Assembly (NCBI GenBank): GCA_028287785.1
Contig: JAQBOZ010000005.1
Location: forward strand, 62,001-126,000
Source: Chlorobiota bacterium
Lineage (GTDB): Bacteria; Bacteroidota; Ignavibacteria; OLB7
DNA length: 64,000 nucleotides
Reading direction: 5' to 3'
Position numbers and translations under genes: made by a program. The notes under the pieces are model-generated. The model did not search any database and was not told the DNA's origin. It saw nothing but the letters and a program-made list of their open reading frames with translations. This document shows positions 54,264 to 63,808 of the stretch, piece by piece; within the stretch, counting starts at the first letter, position 1, and every line of letters begins with the position of its first letter.

Positions 54264-55685
54264 TTAATTCCCCCCGGCCCGCATCAGCCGCTCGATATCA
54301 TCAGCCTTCCGCTCCAGCGCACCGGACAGGTTCACCGGCACGCTCCCGGTGACAAGGATATCATCCTCGATCCGTATGCCGATATTCCACCACTTCGGAT
54401 CGCACGGGCTTCCCGCCGGAATATAGATCCCCGGCTCCACCGTCAGCACCGATCCCGGCTTCAGCGTCCCCATCTGCCCGACATCGTGAACATCGATGCC
54501 AAGATAGTGCGATGTGCCGTGAGGAAAATATTTTCTGGAATCCGCCGGCTTGCCGATGATGCCAAGACGCACCAGCCCTTCCGCGATGATATTGGCGGCC
54601 TTCCTGTGGGGATCGAAGAAATTGTTCCCCACGCGGCAGGCGGCAATGCCGGAGTCCTGCGCCTTCAGAACAAGATCGTAGATCAGCCGCTGCTCCGGCG
54701 AGAACCGGCCGCTGACGGGAAATGTGCGCGTCACATCGGCGGAGTAGCCATGATATTCCGCGCCGCAATCCATCAGCACCAGCTCCCCCGCCTTCGTCTG
54801 CCGCCGGTCCGATTCATAATGGAGGATGCAACTGTTCGGCCCCGAGCCCACGATGCTGGGATAGCCCGGATATTCCGAGCCGAGGCGACGGAACTGATAT
54901 TCCATCAGGGCGGCCAGCTCGTACTCGTACATCCCCGGCTTCGCCCCCGTCATCGCCGCACGGTGTCCCGCGATGCTCATATCGATGGCGCGCCGCATCT
55001 GGACGATCTCCGCCGCCGATTTCACCCTCCGCAGCTCATTGACGATCGCGCCGGCATTCTTCACCGTCAGATCGGGAAACCGCCGGGCAAGATCCTTCTC
55101 CATTTCGCTCCGCCACTGATACACCGTTCCGCTCAGCGGCTCCCGCGCGGTTTCATGCAGCCAGTTGTCGTAATAGACCGTCGCAAGACCCGGAAGCACG
55201 CGATCGAGCACCGAGTCCAGCCTGTCGTACGGCATCACGGCCGTGATGCCGGTCACCTGCGCCGCAACCTCCGGCCCCATCGACACTCCCTCCCATATCT
55301 CCTTCGCCGGGTCGCGCTCCTTCACAAACAGCAGCTCCGTCACCTTCCGGCCGCCGACCGTGATCCCCTTCGGCACCAGCAGCAGCGCGGACTCCGCCTC
55401 CGTCACGCCGGTCAGATAGAGAAGATTGCTCCGCTGGCGGTAGAGATAGTCGACATCGTTGGAGCGGTTCTGCTCCTCGGCGGAGCAGATGAGCATGGCC
55501 GATGTCTTGTCGAGCTGCATAAGCACGGCGGCGCGACGCGTGGCGAACTCCTCGCGCGGCAGATAGTCGGCATCGTACACATCGTAGTGGCCGTAGCGCC
55601 CCGACTGCTGCGCGGCAAGGGTGCCGGCAGCAAGGAGCAATGCCGGCAGAAGAAGAGAGGCGGAACGAGCGAGCGGATTCATCAT
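54264..55685 (-). CDS. Secreted Xaa-Pro aminopeptidase (M24B, PepP-like)
   Basis: A 473-residue metallopeptidase with signal peptide (ARSASLLLPALLLAAGTLAA). The N-terminal creatinase-like domain is followed by the pita-bread domain. The five ligands of the dimetal site are in order: Asp and Asp in LMDCGAEYHGYSADVTRTFP, His in FPHGTSHYLGIDVHD, Glu in LTVEPGIYIP, and Glu in IRIEDDILVT. It removes N-terminal residues preceding proline from peptides, here in the periplasm or outside. Next to an M28 peptidase and other secreted proteins, a role in peptide use is plausible. Confidence 0.93.
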   Translation of the reverse strand: MMNPLARSASLLLPALLLAAGTLAAQQSGRYGHYDVYDADYLPREEFATRRAAVLMQLDKTSAMLICSAEEQNRSNDVDYLYRQRSNLLYLTGVTEAESALLLVPKGITVGGRKVTELLFVKERDPAKEIWEGVSMGPEVAAQVTGITAVMPYDRLDSVLDRVLPGLATVYYDNWLHETAREPLSGTVYQWRSEMEKDLARRFPDLTVKNAGAIVNELRRVKSAAEIVQMRRAIDMSIAGHRAAMTGAKPGMYEYELAALMEYQFRRLGSEYPGYPSIVGSGPNSCILHYESDRRQTKAGELVLMDCGAEYHGYSADVTRTFPVSGRFSPEQRLIYDLVLKAQDSGIAACRVGNNFFDPHRKAANIIAEGLVRLGIIGKPADSRKYFPHGTSHYLGIDVHDVGQMGTLKPGSVLTVEPGIYIPAGSPCDPKWWNIGIRIEDDILVTGSVPVNLSGALERKADDIERLMRAGGN

Positions 55686-55706
55686 CGTAGACTATTCCTT
55701 CAGGAT

Positions 55707-56582
55707 CTATTTATCCTTCAAGAGTTCCAGGGTGATCCCGAGAAGGTGCCGGCCGTCCACCTTCTGTCCATCCGGGGAGGTCAGCGTGAACTTGCCGATC
55801 AGATTGTAGCTGCCGGCGATCAGCGCGTTGATCTTCTGGGAGAAGAGATATTCTCCGCCGCCATTGATCGTCGCCTGGGTCACGGCCCCCTTCTGCAGGC
55901 CGTTCATCCGGTAGACGATCTTCCCCACGTCGGTATAGCTGAGCCGCACCGTCTTCTGCTTCAGGGTATCCTTCCGCTCCAGCACCGCGCGGAACGTGGT
56001 GCCGTCCCAGATGATCGGCGGATAGATATTATCGTAGAGCCAGTTCTCGTTCGGGTATGCGCCGTTCGATCCGATCCAGGTCTTCTCATCGGCAAGGAAT
56101 GGAAGGACGAGCGGCTCGAAGGGGCCTCCCGCCGTGGTTCCCGGCTTGTCGATGCCGCCAACGAACTCATACCGCTTTCCGCTCGGCATCATCTTGAACG
56201 ATGTCGAGCGCCCGACCCAGTCGTTTGTGTCGCGCGTGATCGGCGGGAGCGAATCCAGATGCTCGGTGGCGGCATACGCCGTGGTCGTGACGGTCATGAT
56301 GTAGCCGGAATCGTTCGGCAGGACCGAATCGCAGCGGAAGACGACCACCGAGGCCCGCTCGCGAACCAGCGTCTTGAGCCTGACATCGTAGATCATGATC
56401 GAATCGAACCCGACGATGCGATAACGGAGCCTCTGTCCCTGCTTGAAGCGATAGCGCAGGGTGATGCTGTCGAGCCCCTTGTCGATTCCCCTGGCGCCCT
56501 TCTGGGCGTGCGCGCTCCCTTCGGGAAGGAGGAGAAGCGCGGCGGGAAGGAGGAGGAGAAGAAGAATGCGGAACAGTTTCAT
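55707..56582 (-). CDS. Secreted hypothetical protein, member of a three-gene related set
   Basis: A 291-residue exported protein from the ATG at 56582 (LFRILLLLLLPAALLLLPEG signal). A longer frame to 56726 has no signal-like start. The mature part begins LRYRFKQGQRLRYRIVGFDS, the 'running-strand' opening also seen in the next two genes upstream (GVKKGSRATYEM; SVKQGTTINYRT). It shows strands such as FVGGIDKPGTTAGGPFEPLV and VRLSYTDVGKIVYRMNGLQK. Function unknown; it is probably a periplasmic or outer-membrane beta-rich protein. It is followed after 21 bases by the M24 peptidase. Confidence 0.75.
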   Translation of the reverse strand: MKLFRILLLLLLPAALLLLPEGSAHAQKGARGIDKGLDSITLRYRFKQGQRLRYRIVGFDSIMIYDVRLKTLVRERASVVVFRCDSVLPNDSGYIMTVTTTAYAATEHLDSLPPITRDTNDWVGRSTSFKMMPSGKRYEFVGGIDKPGTTAGGPFEPLVLPFLADEKTWIGSNGAYPNENWLYDNIYPPIIWDGTTFRAVLERKDTLKQKTVRLSYTDVGKIVYRMNGLQKGAVTQATINGGGEYLFSQKINALIAGSYNLIGKFTLTSPDGQKVDGRHLLGITLELLKDK

Positions 56583-56761
56583 CAAGTCGGCTCTACTGAA
56601 TGGATACGTGTGTGAATCCGGGAGCGTCGGCGCGGGCCGTAACCTACGGCATCCGGCCGTTGCCCGAAAGCATTCCCCATAACTACCCCCGTAGCGGGCC
56701 GGGGTTACAAGGAACGCCCCGACCACCGGGAAACGGCGACCGGGGCGAAGGAAACCGGCAA

Positions 56762-57601
56762 TTACGATTTGCGAACCGTGGATGAGGAGAACTTGTAGGT
56801 GATCGGGATCACCATCTCCACCTGTCCGGTGGTCATCACCCGCATGTTCATCTCACCAATGCTTCCTGAGACAAGCAGAAGGCCGTCGCCGGTATAGTAG
56901 TTGGTGGCGGTCGATGTGCCATCGCCGTGAATATCGAGCTTCAGCCCCTGAATGCTCCCCGCTCCCGAGATCGACATCGACGTGACCTCCGTGCGGAGCC
57001 GGACGGTCTTCGCCTTCAGCGTATCAACGTCGCCATCGAACGTGTATTTCGTGGTCCGTTCCACATAGATCTTCGCCCCCTGAAGCTGGGCGTTCTCGAT
57101 CGTATCGGTCGACTTCTCCTCCCACGAGTCCCCCGGCTTCAGCGTGCGGGTGAGGGCGGGCGAGAAGAACTCGGCAACCGATGTCCTCCGCAGGCCCATC
57201 ATCATTTTTCCCGTCTGGTCGGCCTCCGGGGAGAACATGGCGGTCACCTTGCCGTTCAGATCGGTGGTAAAGGGCATCGGCTTTCCCCTGACCGTGGTAT
57301 CCTTCTTCATCGACGGGGCGGATGGGGAGCCCATGACAAGCCGCATCTTCGCCAGCGTAAATGTCCAGTCGATATGATCCTTGGCGAGGTTCCTGACGCC
57401 AAGCTCCAGCGTCGCCGTGCCGGTGGAGTTGACGGTCAGATCCTGCCCCTGCACGGTCTGCACCACGTCCGACTTCGTGCTCATCTCATATGTGGCCCTG
57501 CTCCCTTTCTTCACGCCAAGCGCGTTGGTCTGGGAGAAGGCCGTGCCTGCGGTGATCATCGAGATCGCCGCCATCATCATCATCGTGTTCAGGAACTTCA
57601 T
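56762..57601 (-). CDS. Secreted hypothetical protein, second of the related set
   Basis: A 279-residue exported protein (signal MMMMAAISMITAGTAFS). It shares with the gene upstream (57684) the order: an N-terminal 'vK.G....Y' strand, a central FSPALTRTLKPGDSWEEKST block matching LPHLSQSKPGDTWEEKTED there, and a late GDGTSTATNYYTGDGLLLVS block matching GDGTMGGLSYFSMKDGLLLS. The two are clear paralogues with low overall identity. No enzyme motif was seen. Function unknown. Confidence 0.8.
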   Translation of the reverse strand: MKFLNTMMMMAAISMITAGTAFSQTNALGVKKGSRATYEMSTKSDVVQTVQGQDLTVNSTGTATLELGVRNLAKDHIDWTFTLAKMRLVMGSPSAPSMKKDTTVRGKPMPFTTDLNGKVTAMFSPEADQTGKMMMGLRRTSVAEFFSPALTRTLKPGDSWEEKSTDTIENAQLQGAKIYVERTTKYTFDGDVDTLKAKTVRLRTEVTSMSISGAGSIQGLKLDIHGDGTSTATNYYTGDGLLLVSGSIGEMNMRVMTTGQVEMVIPITYKFSSSTVRKS

Positions 57602-57683
57602 GGATAGGGATATCCTGTGCGTGAATTGAACATTTCGTCGCCCGGCACAGTTTCGAGCATCGAAAGGGAACTCTGATCCGGGA

Positions 57684-58487
57684 CTATTGCTCGCGGACGA
57701 TCAGCGTTGTCTGCTTCTGGACAACCGGGATCAGCATGGACGATGTGGAGACCCGGACGGTCACCTCCATATTGTCGGCGCGGCTCAGCAGCAGGCCATC
57801 CTTCATCGAGAAGTAGGAGAGGCCGCCCATCGTGCCATCGCCATCGATCTTCATCTCCGTGCCGCCCGCCTTCATTTCGCCCTTGAGCACCAGCGATGTC
57901 GATTCCCAGCGGACCCGCGCGGCGCGCGTGCCAAGCGTATCGACAACCGCCTCAAGCGTCATCCGGTAGTCGGTCTTCGCGGTCAGGGTCATCCCCATTT
58001 GCGCGTTGGACGTGGCATCCTCCGTCTTTTCCTCCCAGGTATCCCCCGGCTTCGACTGCGAGAGGTGCGGAAGGAACAATCTTCGAATCCGCGATTTCGC
58101 CGTGCCGAACTTCAATTTCAGCGCCCCGTGCGGTCCCGCCGCCTCGTGCGGCGTGGAGATATTGGTTACCGTGAGGACGGTCCCAAGCGCGTCGGTGACG
58201 CATTTATCCACCGTGGGGACGCCCGGCTTTCCCTTTGCGTCCACCTCCGCGTCGCTGAACTTCCACTCGATCTGCTCCTTTCCAACCTTTGCGGCCGTCA
58301 GCCCCAGACGATCCTCGCTCAGCGTGGTATCCGTCTGATCGTTCCCCTGCATCGACATGGTACGTTGAGACGCGGTAACGGTCCTGTAATTGATCGTGGT
58401 CCCCTGTTTCACCGACAGTTTCTGGGCGGCGGCGGTTCCGGCAACGGAAATCAGCCCCGCGGCAATCATGGTAATGGTTCTACGCAT
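57684..58487 (-). CDS. Secreted hypothetical protein, third of the related set
   Basis: A 267-residue exported protein (signal RRTITMIAAGLISVAGTAAA). Shared blocks with the 56762 product: KQGTTINYRTVTASQ at the front, PGDTWEEKTED in the middle, and GDGTMGGLSYFSMKDGLLLS near the end, followed by a VTVRVSTSSMLIPV strand. The set probably arose by duplication. It lies 82 bases upstream of its paralogue in the same direction. Function unknown. Confidence 0.8.
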   Translation of the reverse strand: MRRTITMIAAGLISVAGTAAAQKLSVKQGTTINYRTVTASQRTMSMQGNDQTDTTLSEDRLGLTAAKVGKEQIEWKFSDAEVDAKGKPGVPTVDKCVTDALGTVLTVTNISTPHEAAGPHGALKLKFGTAKSRIRRLFLPHLSQSKPGDTWEEKTEDATSNAQMGMTLTAKTDYRMTLEAVVDTLGTRAARVRWESTSLVLKGEMKAGGTEMKIDGDGTMGGLSYFSMKDGLLLSRADNMEVTVRVSTSSMLIPVVQKQTTLIVREQ

Positions 58488-58680
58488 TGAAGCTCCTAAA
58501 AGGTCTTGACAGGATGGGTCGCCGGCCCGTTAAAGCAGGCCCTTCCAGGGCATGATATCGAACGATCCGAACAGCCTGACAAGGGGAATGAATCCGGCCC
58601 GCCCGCGGTTCGGGACAGCATGGCATCACTGCGACCGGTTTCGGACGATAAACGGCCCGGCGGGATTAATTCCGGAGCGC

Positions 58681-60249
58681 CTACTCCCCGATCGGCTCGT
58701 GAAAGGCTGGCCGGGTGGGGGATTCCGCGATCAGCCAGAGCGTCCTGAAGCAGAGCCGCGCAACGTGCGCCAGCTTCACATAATCGATCTTCTCGGGGGA
58801 ATCGGTGACCGCGTGATAATCCGCGTGGAGCCCCGATGAGAAGAAGAGCACGGGGATGCGCGCCTCCGCGAAGCTGGCCTGATCGCTCCTGTAAAACATC
58901 TCCTCGAGATCGTACGCCAGCTTCATCGGCTCCGAACGGTTCGCCAGCTCGGCGATCGCGACCATCTCGGGGGATCGCGATTTTCCGGCAAGCGAGATAG
59001 AATCGCGGGCATTCCGCCCGATCATATCCATGTTGATCATCCCAACCATCTTCTCCACGGGGATCAGCGGGTCGGCCATGTAGGCGCGCGAGCCCAGCAG
59101 CCCCTCCTCCTCGCCGCTGAACGCGAGGAACAGAATGCTCCGCGCGGGGCGCTCCCCCGGCGCAAGGCCGCCAAATGCCTCGGCCAGCAGCATGACGGCG
59201 GTGGTGCCGCTCCCGTTATCGTCGGCGCCATTGTAGATGGTATCGGCCACCTTCTTTTTCCCGATCCCCTGCCCGTGGCCGATATGATCGTAATGCGCCC
59301 CCACCACCACGAACTCATCGGGATTCGTGGAGCCGCGGAGCATCCCGGCCACATTGCGGACCGGCGTGGAATCGCGGCGGATGCTCACCCGCAGCTCAAC
59401 GCGGGCGGGGAGAAGCATTGATTGCGGCCGGCGCAATGAATCGATCAGATCCGCCGCCGTGATAAAGGCCCGCAGATCGCCGCCGAACATCGCGCGCGCC
59501 ACATCACCGCTGATCCCGGCCGATGGGATTGCGCCGGCGGGCAATGGTGACTGGTAGAGGAGCGGCGGCCGGTTCATCGCCTTCGGGTAGAGGGCGGACC
59601 AGGGATAGCCGTTCGGCAGGAGGAAATGGCTGGAATTCGGGTTGCTGATCAGCAGCAGCCCCACGGCGCCGTGGGAGGCGGCAAGGAGCATCTTGTTGCG
59701 AGCGCTCGACTCCGCCCTGTTGGTCCGGGAATCATCGGTCGCCGGATTGCCGACCATCGCCAGGACGATCCTTCCACGCACGTCGATTCCCCTGTAATCA
59801 TCGTAGCTGGAATCGGCCCGCGAAACGCCGTAGCCCACAAACGCCATCTCCCCGAACGCCGATCCGGAGCCGGTGGTCTCGATCGGGATAAACCCCTGCT
59901 TCAGCGCGAACGGCGTTCCATTGACCGTCAGCGACGTTGGCTCCGCGAGATCGCTCCGTGTAAGATAATATATCTGAAACCAGCTTCCGGCGACCGGCTC
60001 CAGCCCGTACATCCTGAAGCGTTCCGCGATATAGTTTCCGGCGCTGTCCAGCTCCGGGCTGGGGGTATTCCGCCCCATCATCCGGTCGGCCGCGATATAG
60101 CTCAGATGCTCCCGCGCCCGCGTGCCGGTGATGGCCGCCGCCCGCCGCTCGGGAACGGGACGCGGGCCGATGCCCTGGGCACGGATCGGGGAGATATGGA
60201 CAAGCGCAATCGCGACAAGCGACGCGATAAAAGCGTAAACGGAGCGCAT
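58681..60249 (-). CDS. Secreted M28-family metallopeptidase with PA domain
   Basis: A 522-residue exported peptidase from the ATG at 60249 (signal SVYAFIASLVAIALVHISPI). A PA-like insertion (about 130-260) precedes the catalytic domain. The two-zinc site is complete: His in VVGAHYDHIG, Asp in NGADDNGSGT, Glu pair in LAFSGEEEGLLGS, Asp in INMDMIGRNA, and His in LHADYHAVTDSPEKI. It is an aminopeptidase of the leucyl/glutaminyl-cyclase-related M28 group. It starts 65 bases after the metallophosphoesterase gene stop and is possibly cotranscribed. Confidence 0.93.
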   Translation of the reverse strand: MRSVYAFIASLVAIALVHISPIRAQGIGPRPVPERRAAAITGTRAREHLSYIAADRMMGRNTPSPELDSAGNYIAERFRMYGLEPVAGSWFQIYYLTRSDLAEPTSLTVNGTPFALKQGFIPIETTGSGSAFGEMAFVGYGVSRADSSYDDYRGIDVRGRIVLAMVGNPATDDSRTNRAESSARNKMLLAASHGAVGLLLISNPNSSHFLLPNGYPWSALYPKAMNRPPLLYQSPLPAGAIPSAGISGDVARAMFGGDLRAFITAADLIDSLRRPQSMLLPARVELRVSIRRDSTPVRNVAGMLRGSTNPDEFVVVGAHYDHIGHGQGIGKKKVADTIYNGADDNGSGTTAVMLLAEAFGGLAPGERPARSILFLAFSGEEEGLLGSRAYMADPLIPVEKMVGMINMDMIGRNARDSISLAGKSRSPEMVAIAELANRSEPMKLAYDLEEMFYRSDQASFAEARIPVLFFSSGLHADYHAVTDSPEKIDYVKLAHVARLCFRTLWLIAESPTRPAFHEPIGE

Positions 60250-60314
60250 CGGAATGAGTTTGAAATCGGAAGCGCCATTGCCGCACGGCCGCGCCATGTT
60301 CGGCAACATCGATA

Positions 60315-61634
60315 TCAGACCAGCGTGATATGGGTGATCTCCGGCGGGCAGTTGAGCCGCAATGGCAGGCCGACGGTCCCTACGCCACGGGAGACATAGA
60401 GTTGCGATCTCCTGTTGGACTGCGCCCTGTAGAGCCCCGCCACATAATTGGATGCCAGCGACGCGAAGGAGAGGTTGACGTTATCGAGCTGCCCTATCAC
60501 CACCTGCCCGCCGTGGGTGTGCCCGCTCAGCATCAGGTCCATCCCAAGCTGGCTGAACTCCTCGAACGGATAGGGCTTGTGACAGAGAAAGAGCTTCGGC
60601 GCGCCGTCGGGGATGCCGCGCAGGATGTTCTCGATGGTCCCGCGCGGGCTTCTGCCGGTCTCCAGATACGGCTTCACATCGTAGATATCGGTATCGTCCA
60701 TGCCGAGCAGCCAGAGCTTCTCGCCGTTCTTCTCGATCGTCAGATTCTCGTTGCGGAGGACGCGGATGCCGCACTGCTCCACCTCCTTCACCACCCGCTC
60801 GATATCGTTGGTGTAGTAGTCGTGGTTTCCGGTGACGCCGTAGACGCCGAGCGGCGCCTTCAGCGCGGCGAAGGACTCGGCGAACGGATAGACCTCCACC
60901 AGCTTGCTGTTGACGAAATCGCCGACCACCACGGTAAAATCGGTCCCGAGCCGGTTCAGCGCCCTGACGTAGATATCCATCTCCTCGCGCGTCATAAAGA
61001 CCGATGAGTGGATATCGCTGATCATCGCGATGGTGGTCCCCTTCAGCCCCTCCGGCAGGTTCGGCACCTTGATCACCACCCGCTCCAGACGGTGGAGCGT
61101 GGTCCCCTCCATCGCCGAAAGCGCGGATGCGCTGGTGACATATCCGGCCGCCGCCATCCCCGCGGTGTAGAGGAACCTCCGCCGCGCCGGGATGATCCGC
61201 GGCCCGTCGGCCAACGGAAGCTCCGCCGCCGGAGCCGTGCCCGAAGCATCTTCCAAATGAACCGCGGGCTTCGCCGGGACGTGGTTTTGCCGTCGCAGCC
61301 ACCTGACGACCGGGGCGATGAAATACCGATGGAGGAGGATGCCGCCGCCGAAGAGTGCAGCGTTGGCATGCAGCGCCAGGAACGGGCCGACGAAATCGTG
61401 GAGGAGCGTATCGAGCACCTTCGGATGAAAATCCTTGTAGAAGACGAAGAGGTGGGCAAGCGGAAGATCCAGCAGGATGATCAGCGCGATAAACCCCAGC
61501 CGGAGGTTCCGCCGCAGCGCCCGCCGTGCCGGATCGATGAGCCGGAGCACGCCGCGGGCGGCCAGCCAGTGGAACGCCACGATCACGGCGACGGCGATCA
61601 ATTGTAGAAGATGAAGCGAGAGATTAAACGGCAT
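60315..61634 (-). CDS. Membrane metallophosphoesterase (YkuE-like)
   Basis: A 439-residue protein. Three or four N-terminal membrane helices (residues about 5-120) are followed by a twin-arginine-like segment (IPARRRFLYTAGMAAAGYVT, near 150). The calcineurin-type phosphoesterase domain follows: MISDIHSSVF, VVVGDFVNSK, GVTGNHDYY, LFLCHKPYPF and LSGHTHGGQ. All metal ligands of the family are present. YkuE relatives are Tat-exported or membrane enzymes acting on phospholipid-type or cell-wall phosphodiesters. The internal Tat-like motif suggests the enzyme domain faces outside. Confidence 0.88.
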   Translation of the reverse strand: MPFNLSLHLLQLIAVAVIVAFHWLAARGVLRLIDPARRALRRNLRLGFIALIILLDLPLAHLFVFYKDFHPKVLDTLLHDFVGPFLALHANAALFGGGILLHRYFIAPVVRWLRRQNHVPAKPAVHLEDASGTAPAAELPLADGPRIIPARRRFLYTAGMAAAGYVTSASALSAMEGTTLHRLERVVIKVPNLPEGLKGTTIAMISDIHSSVFMTREEMDIYVRALNRLGTDFTVVVGDFVNSKLVEVYPFAESFAALKAPLGVYGVTGNHDYYTNDIERVVKEVEQCGIRVLRNENLTIEKNGEKLWLLGMDDTDIYDVKPYLETGRSPRGTIENILRGIPDGAPKLFLCHKPYPFEEFSQLGMDLMLSGHTHGGQVVIGQLDNVNLSFASLASNYVAGLYRAQSNRRSQLYVSRGVGTVGLPLRLNCPPEITHITLV

Positions 61635-61926
61635 AGAACGGTATGACGGACGGCGGGCGCCCAAGATTTCCCCGGCATCGTGTGATTGATCACTCTCGGC
61701 CGGAATGTGCGAATCCTCGATCGTCTCAAATTGACACCATGACGGAAAGCCTGCAAGTGACGTGGAATACCCGGCGCGGCGCGACCGGCTCCCGGCGCCG
61801 GATGGTTTTCATTTGCTAATTGACTGCCGTTCCGGTTACTTGCCCCCCCTTCTCCGCCCGGCTCGACGCTTGCAACCGACCGGATATCCATTCGGTGAAG
61901 GATCACTGGCACCAGGCAATTCGCTT
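61635..61926. other. Divergent intergenic region
   Basis: About 290 bases between the phosphoesterase (minus) and the ABC exporter (plus). TTGACACCATGACGG near 61731 could be a promoter element. No repeat or RNA was seen. Confidence 0.35.
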
Positions 61927-63708
61927 ATGAATATTCTCTATGGCTATCTCCGTCAGTACTGGAAGCTGGTGGTGCTCGCGCTGCTGCTTGCTTCCATCAA
62001 CCAGGTCTTCTCGCTTCTCGATCCGCTGATCTTCCGGCATGTGATCGATGAATACGCCACACAGTTCGACAAGTACACCACGGCCGGGTTCTTCAGGGGG
62101 GTAAGCCTTCTGCTGGCCGCGGCCGTCGGCGTCGCGTTCGTCTCGCGGGTGGCGAAGAATTTTCAGGATTACTACATCAACGTGATCACGCAGCGGCTCG
62201 GCGCGCAGATCTATTCCGACGGGCTGCGCCACTCGCTGGAGCTTCCCTACTCGGTCTTCGAGGACCAGCGGAGCGGCGAAACGCTCGGGAAGCTCCAGAA
62301 GGTCAGGACCGATACCGAGCGGTTGATCAACGCCACGATCAACATCCTCTTCACGTCGCTCGTCGGCATCATCTTCGTGACGATCTACGCGCTCTCGGTC
62401 CACTGGGCAATCGCGCCGGCCTACTTCCTGACGGTCCCGCTGATCGCCTGGCTCAGCTCCGTGATGAGCAAGAAGATCAAAACGGTCCAGAAGGTGATCG
62501 TGGCCGAGACGACGGCGCTGGCCGGGTCCACCACCGAATCGCTCAGGAATATCGAGCTGGTGAAGAGCCTCGGGCTGGCCGGTCAGGAGATCCTCCGGCT
62601 CAACTCCGTGACCGACAAGATCCTCCAGCTCGAGCTGAAGAAGGTGAAGTACATCCGGAGCCTCAGCTTTATCCAGGGGACGCTGGTGAACCTTCTCAGG
62701 ACCAGCATTCTCTTCCTGATGCTCTACCTGATCTTCATCAGGGCGATCTCCGTGGGGCAGTTCTTCTCCCTCTTCATCTACTCGTTCTTCATCTTCGGGC
62801 CGCTTCAGTCGATGGGGGATGTGATCAACATCTATCGCGAGGCGGAGGTGTCGCTGAACAACTTCGCGGATATTCTCAACACGCCGAAGGAGCGGAAGCC
62901 GGACAACCCTATTCCGATCGACGAGATCAACACGCTCGCGTTCGACAACGTCAGCTTCCAGCATCAGAGCGCATCGGCGAAGGCGCTGACCGATATCTCC
63001 TTCGCGACGCGCCAGGGGCAGACGATCGCGTTCGTGGGCCCGTCAGGCTCGGGAAAGACCACGCTTGTAAAGCTCCTGGTGGGGCTCTATCATCCGATGT
63101 CGGGGAACATTCTCTACAACGGATCACCCGACGATCAGGTCAATCTGGACGCCCTTCGGGAGCGGATCGGGTTTGTGACGCAGGATACGCAGCTCTTCTC
63201 CGGCACCATCCGGGAAAACCTCCTCTTCGTCAACCCGACCGCCACCGATGAGGACTGCCTCGACGTTCTGAAAAAGGCGGCCGCCGGCACGCTCCTGGCG
63301 CGCGCCGACAAGGGGCTGGACACGGTGATCGGCGAGGGGGGCGTCAAGGTTTCCGGCGGTGAAAAGCAGCGGCTGTCGATCGCCCGCGCGCTTCTCCGCA
63401 AGCCGCATCTGCTGATCTTCGACGAGGCCACGTCGGCGCTCGATTCGCTGACCGAGGATGAGATCAGCGAGACGATCAGGGAGATATCCTCGAAGGGGGA
63501 TCAGATCACCATTCTGATCGCCCACCGCCTCTCCACCGTCCTCCACGCCGATACGATCTTCGTGCTGGAGAAGGGGCATATCATCGAATCCGGACGGCAT
63601 GATGAGCTGCTGGAGATGAAGGGATTGTACTACGCGATGTGGCGGCAGCAGATCGGCGAGCGGAAGATCGAGGTTCGCAACGGGGCCAGGGCCGCGGTCA
63701 TGGGGTAG
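61927..63708 (+). CDS. ABC exporter, fused membrane and ATPase domains (MsbA/lipid A-type fold)
   Basis: A 593-residue half-transporter. Six membrane helices lie in residues 10-330 (for example VVLALLLASINQVFSLLDPL and LLRTSILFLMLYLIFIRAIS). The nucleotide-binding domain has Walker A GPSGSGKTT, Q-loop FVTQDTQLFSG, signature VSGGEKQRLSIARAL, Walker B LLIFDEATSALDS and the switch histidine in IAHRLSTV. It works as a homodimer exporting a lipid, peptide or drug; the substrate is unknown. The start at 61927 precedes the first helix; the longer frame upstream is not supported. Confidence 0.92.
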   Translation: MNILYGYLRQYWKLVVLALLLASINQVFSLLDPLIFRHVIDEYATQFDKYTTAGFFRGVSLLLAAAVGVAFVSRVAKNFQDYYINVITQRLGAQIYSDGLRHSLELPYSVFEDQRSGETLGKLQKVRTDTERLINATINILFTSLVGIIFVTIYALSVHWAIAPAYFLTVPLIAWLSSVMSKKIKTVQKVIVAETTALAGSTTESLRNIELVKSLGLAGQEILRLNSVTDKILQLELKKVKYIRSLSFIQGTLVNLLRTSILFLMLYLIFIRAISVGQFFSLFIYSFFIFGPLQSMGDVINIYREAEVSLNNFADILNTPKERKPDNPIPIDEINTLAFDNVSFQHQSASAKALTDISFATRQGQTIAFVGPSGSGKTTLVKLLVGLYHPMSGNILYNGSPDDQVNLDALRERIGFVTQDTQLFSGTIRENLLFVNPTATDEDCLDVLKKAAAGTLLARADKGLDTVIGEGGVKVSGGEKQRLSIARALLRKPHLLIFDEATSALDSLTEDEISETIREISSKGDQITILIAHRLSTVLHADTIFVLEKGHIIESGRHDELLEMKGLYYAMWRQQIGERKIEVRNGARAAVMG

Positions 63709-63736
63709 GCCGATGGCGGCCTCCGAAATATGAACA

Positions 63737-63771
63737 TGTGCCGCCGTTCATCCCGAGCGGCGGCACGTTCG
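63737..63771 (+). terminator. Terminator-like hairpin after the ABC exporter
   Basis: GTGCCGCC (63738-63745) pairs with GGCGGCAC (63759-63766), extended by GAAC/GTTC outside. It is 30 bases after the stop codon. No good T-run follows, so it is only a candidate. Confidence 0.4.
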
Positions 63772-63808
63772 GTTATAACAGAATGGGTCGCCGGCCCGGT
63801 GAAGGAAG

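Noticed and set aside
54486-56615. 709-codon plus-strand open frame
   Set aside because: It runs antisense across two unrelated real genes and the gap between them, with no domain features.
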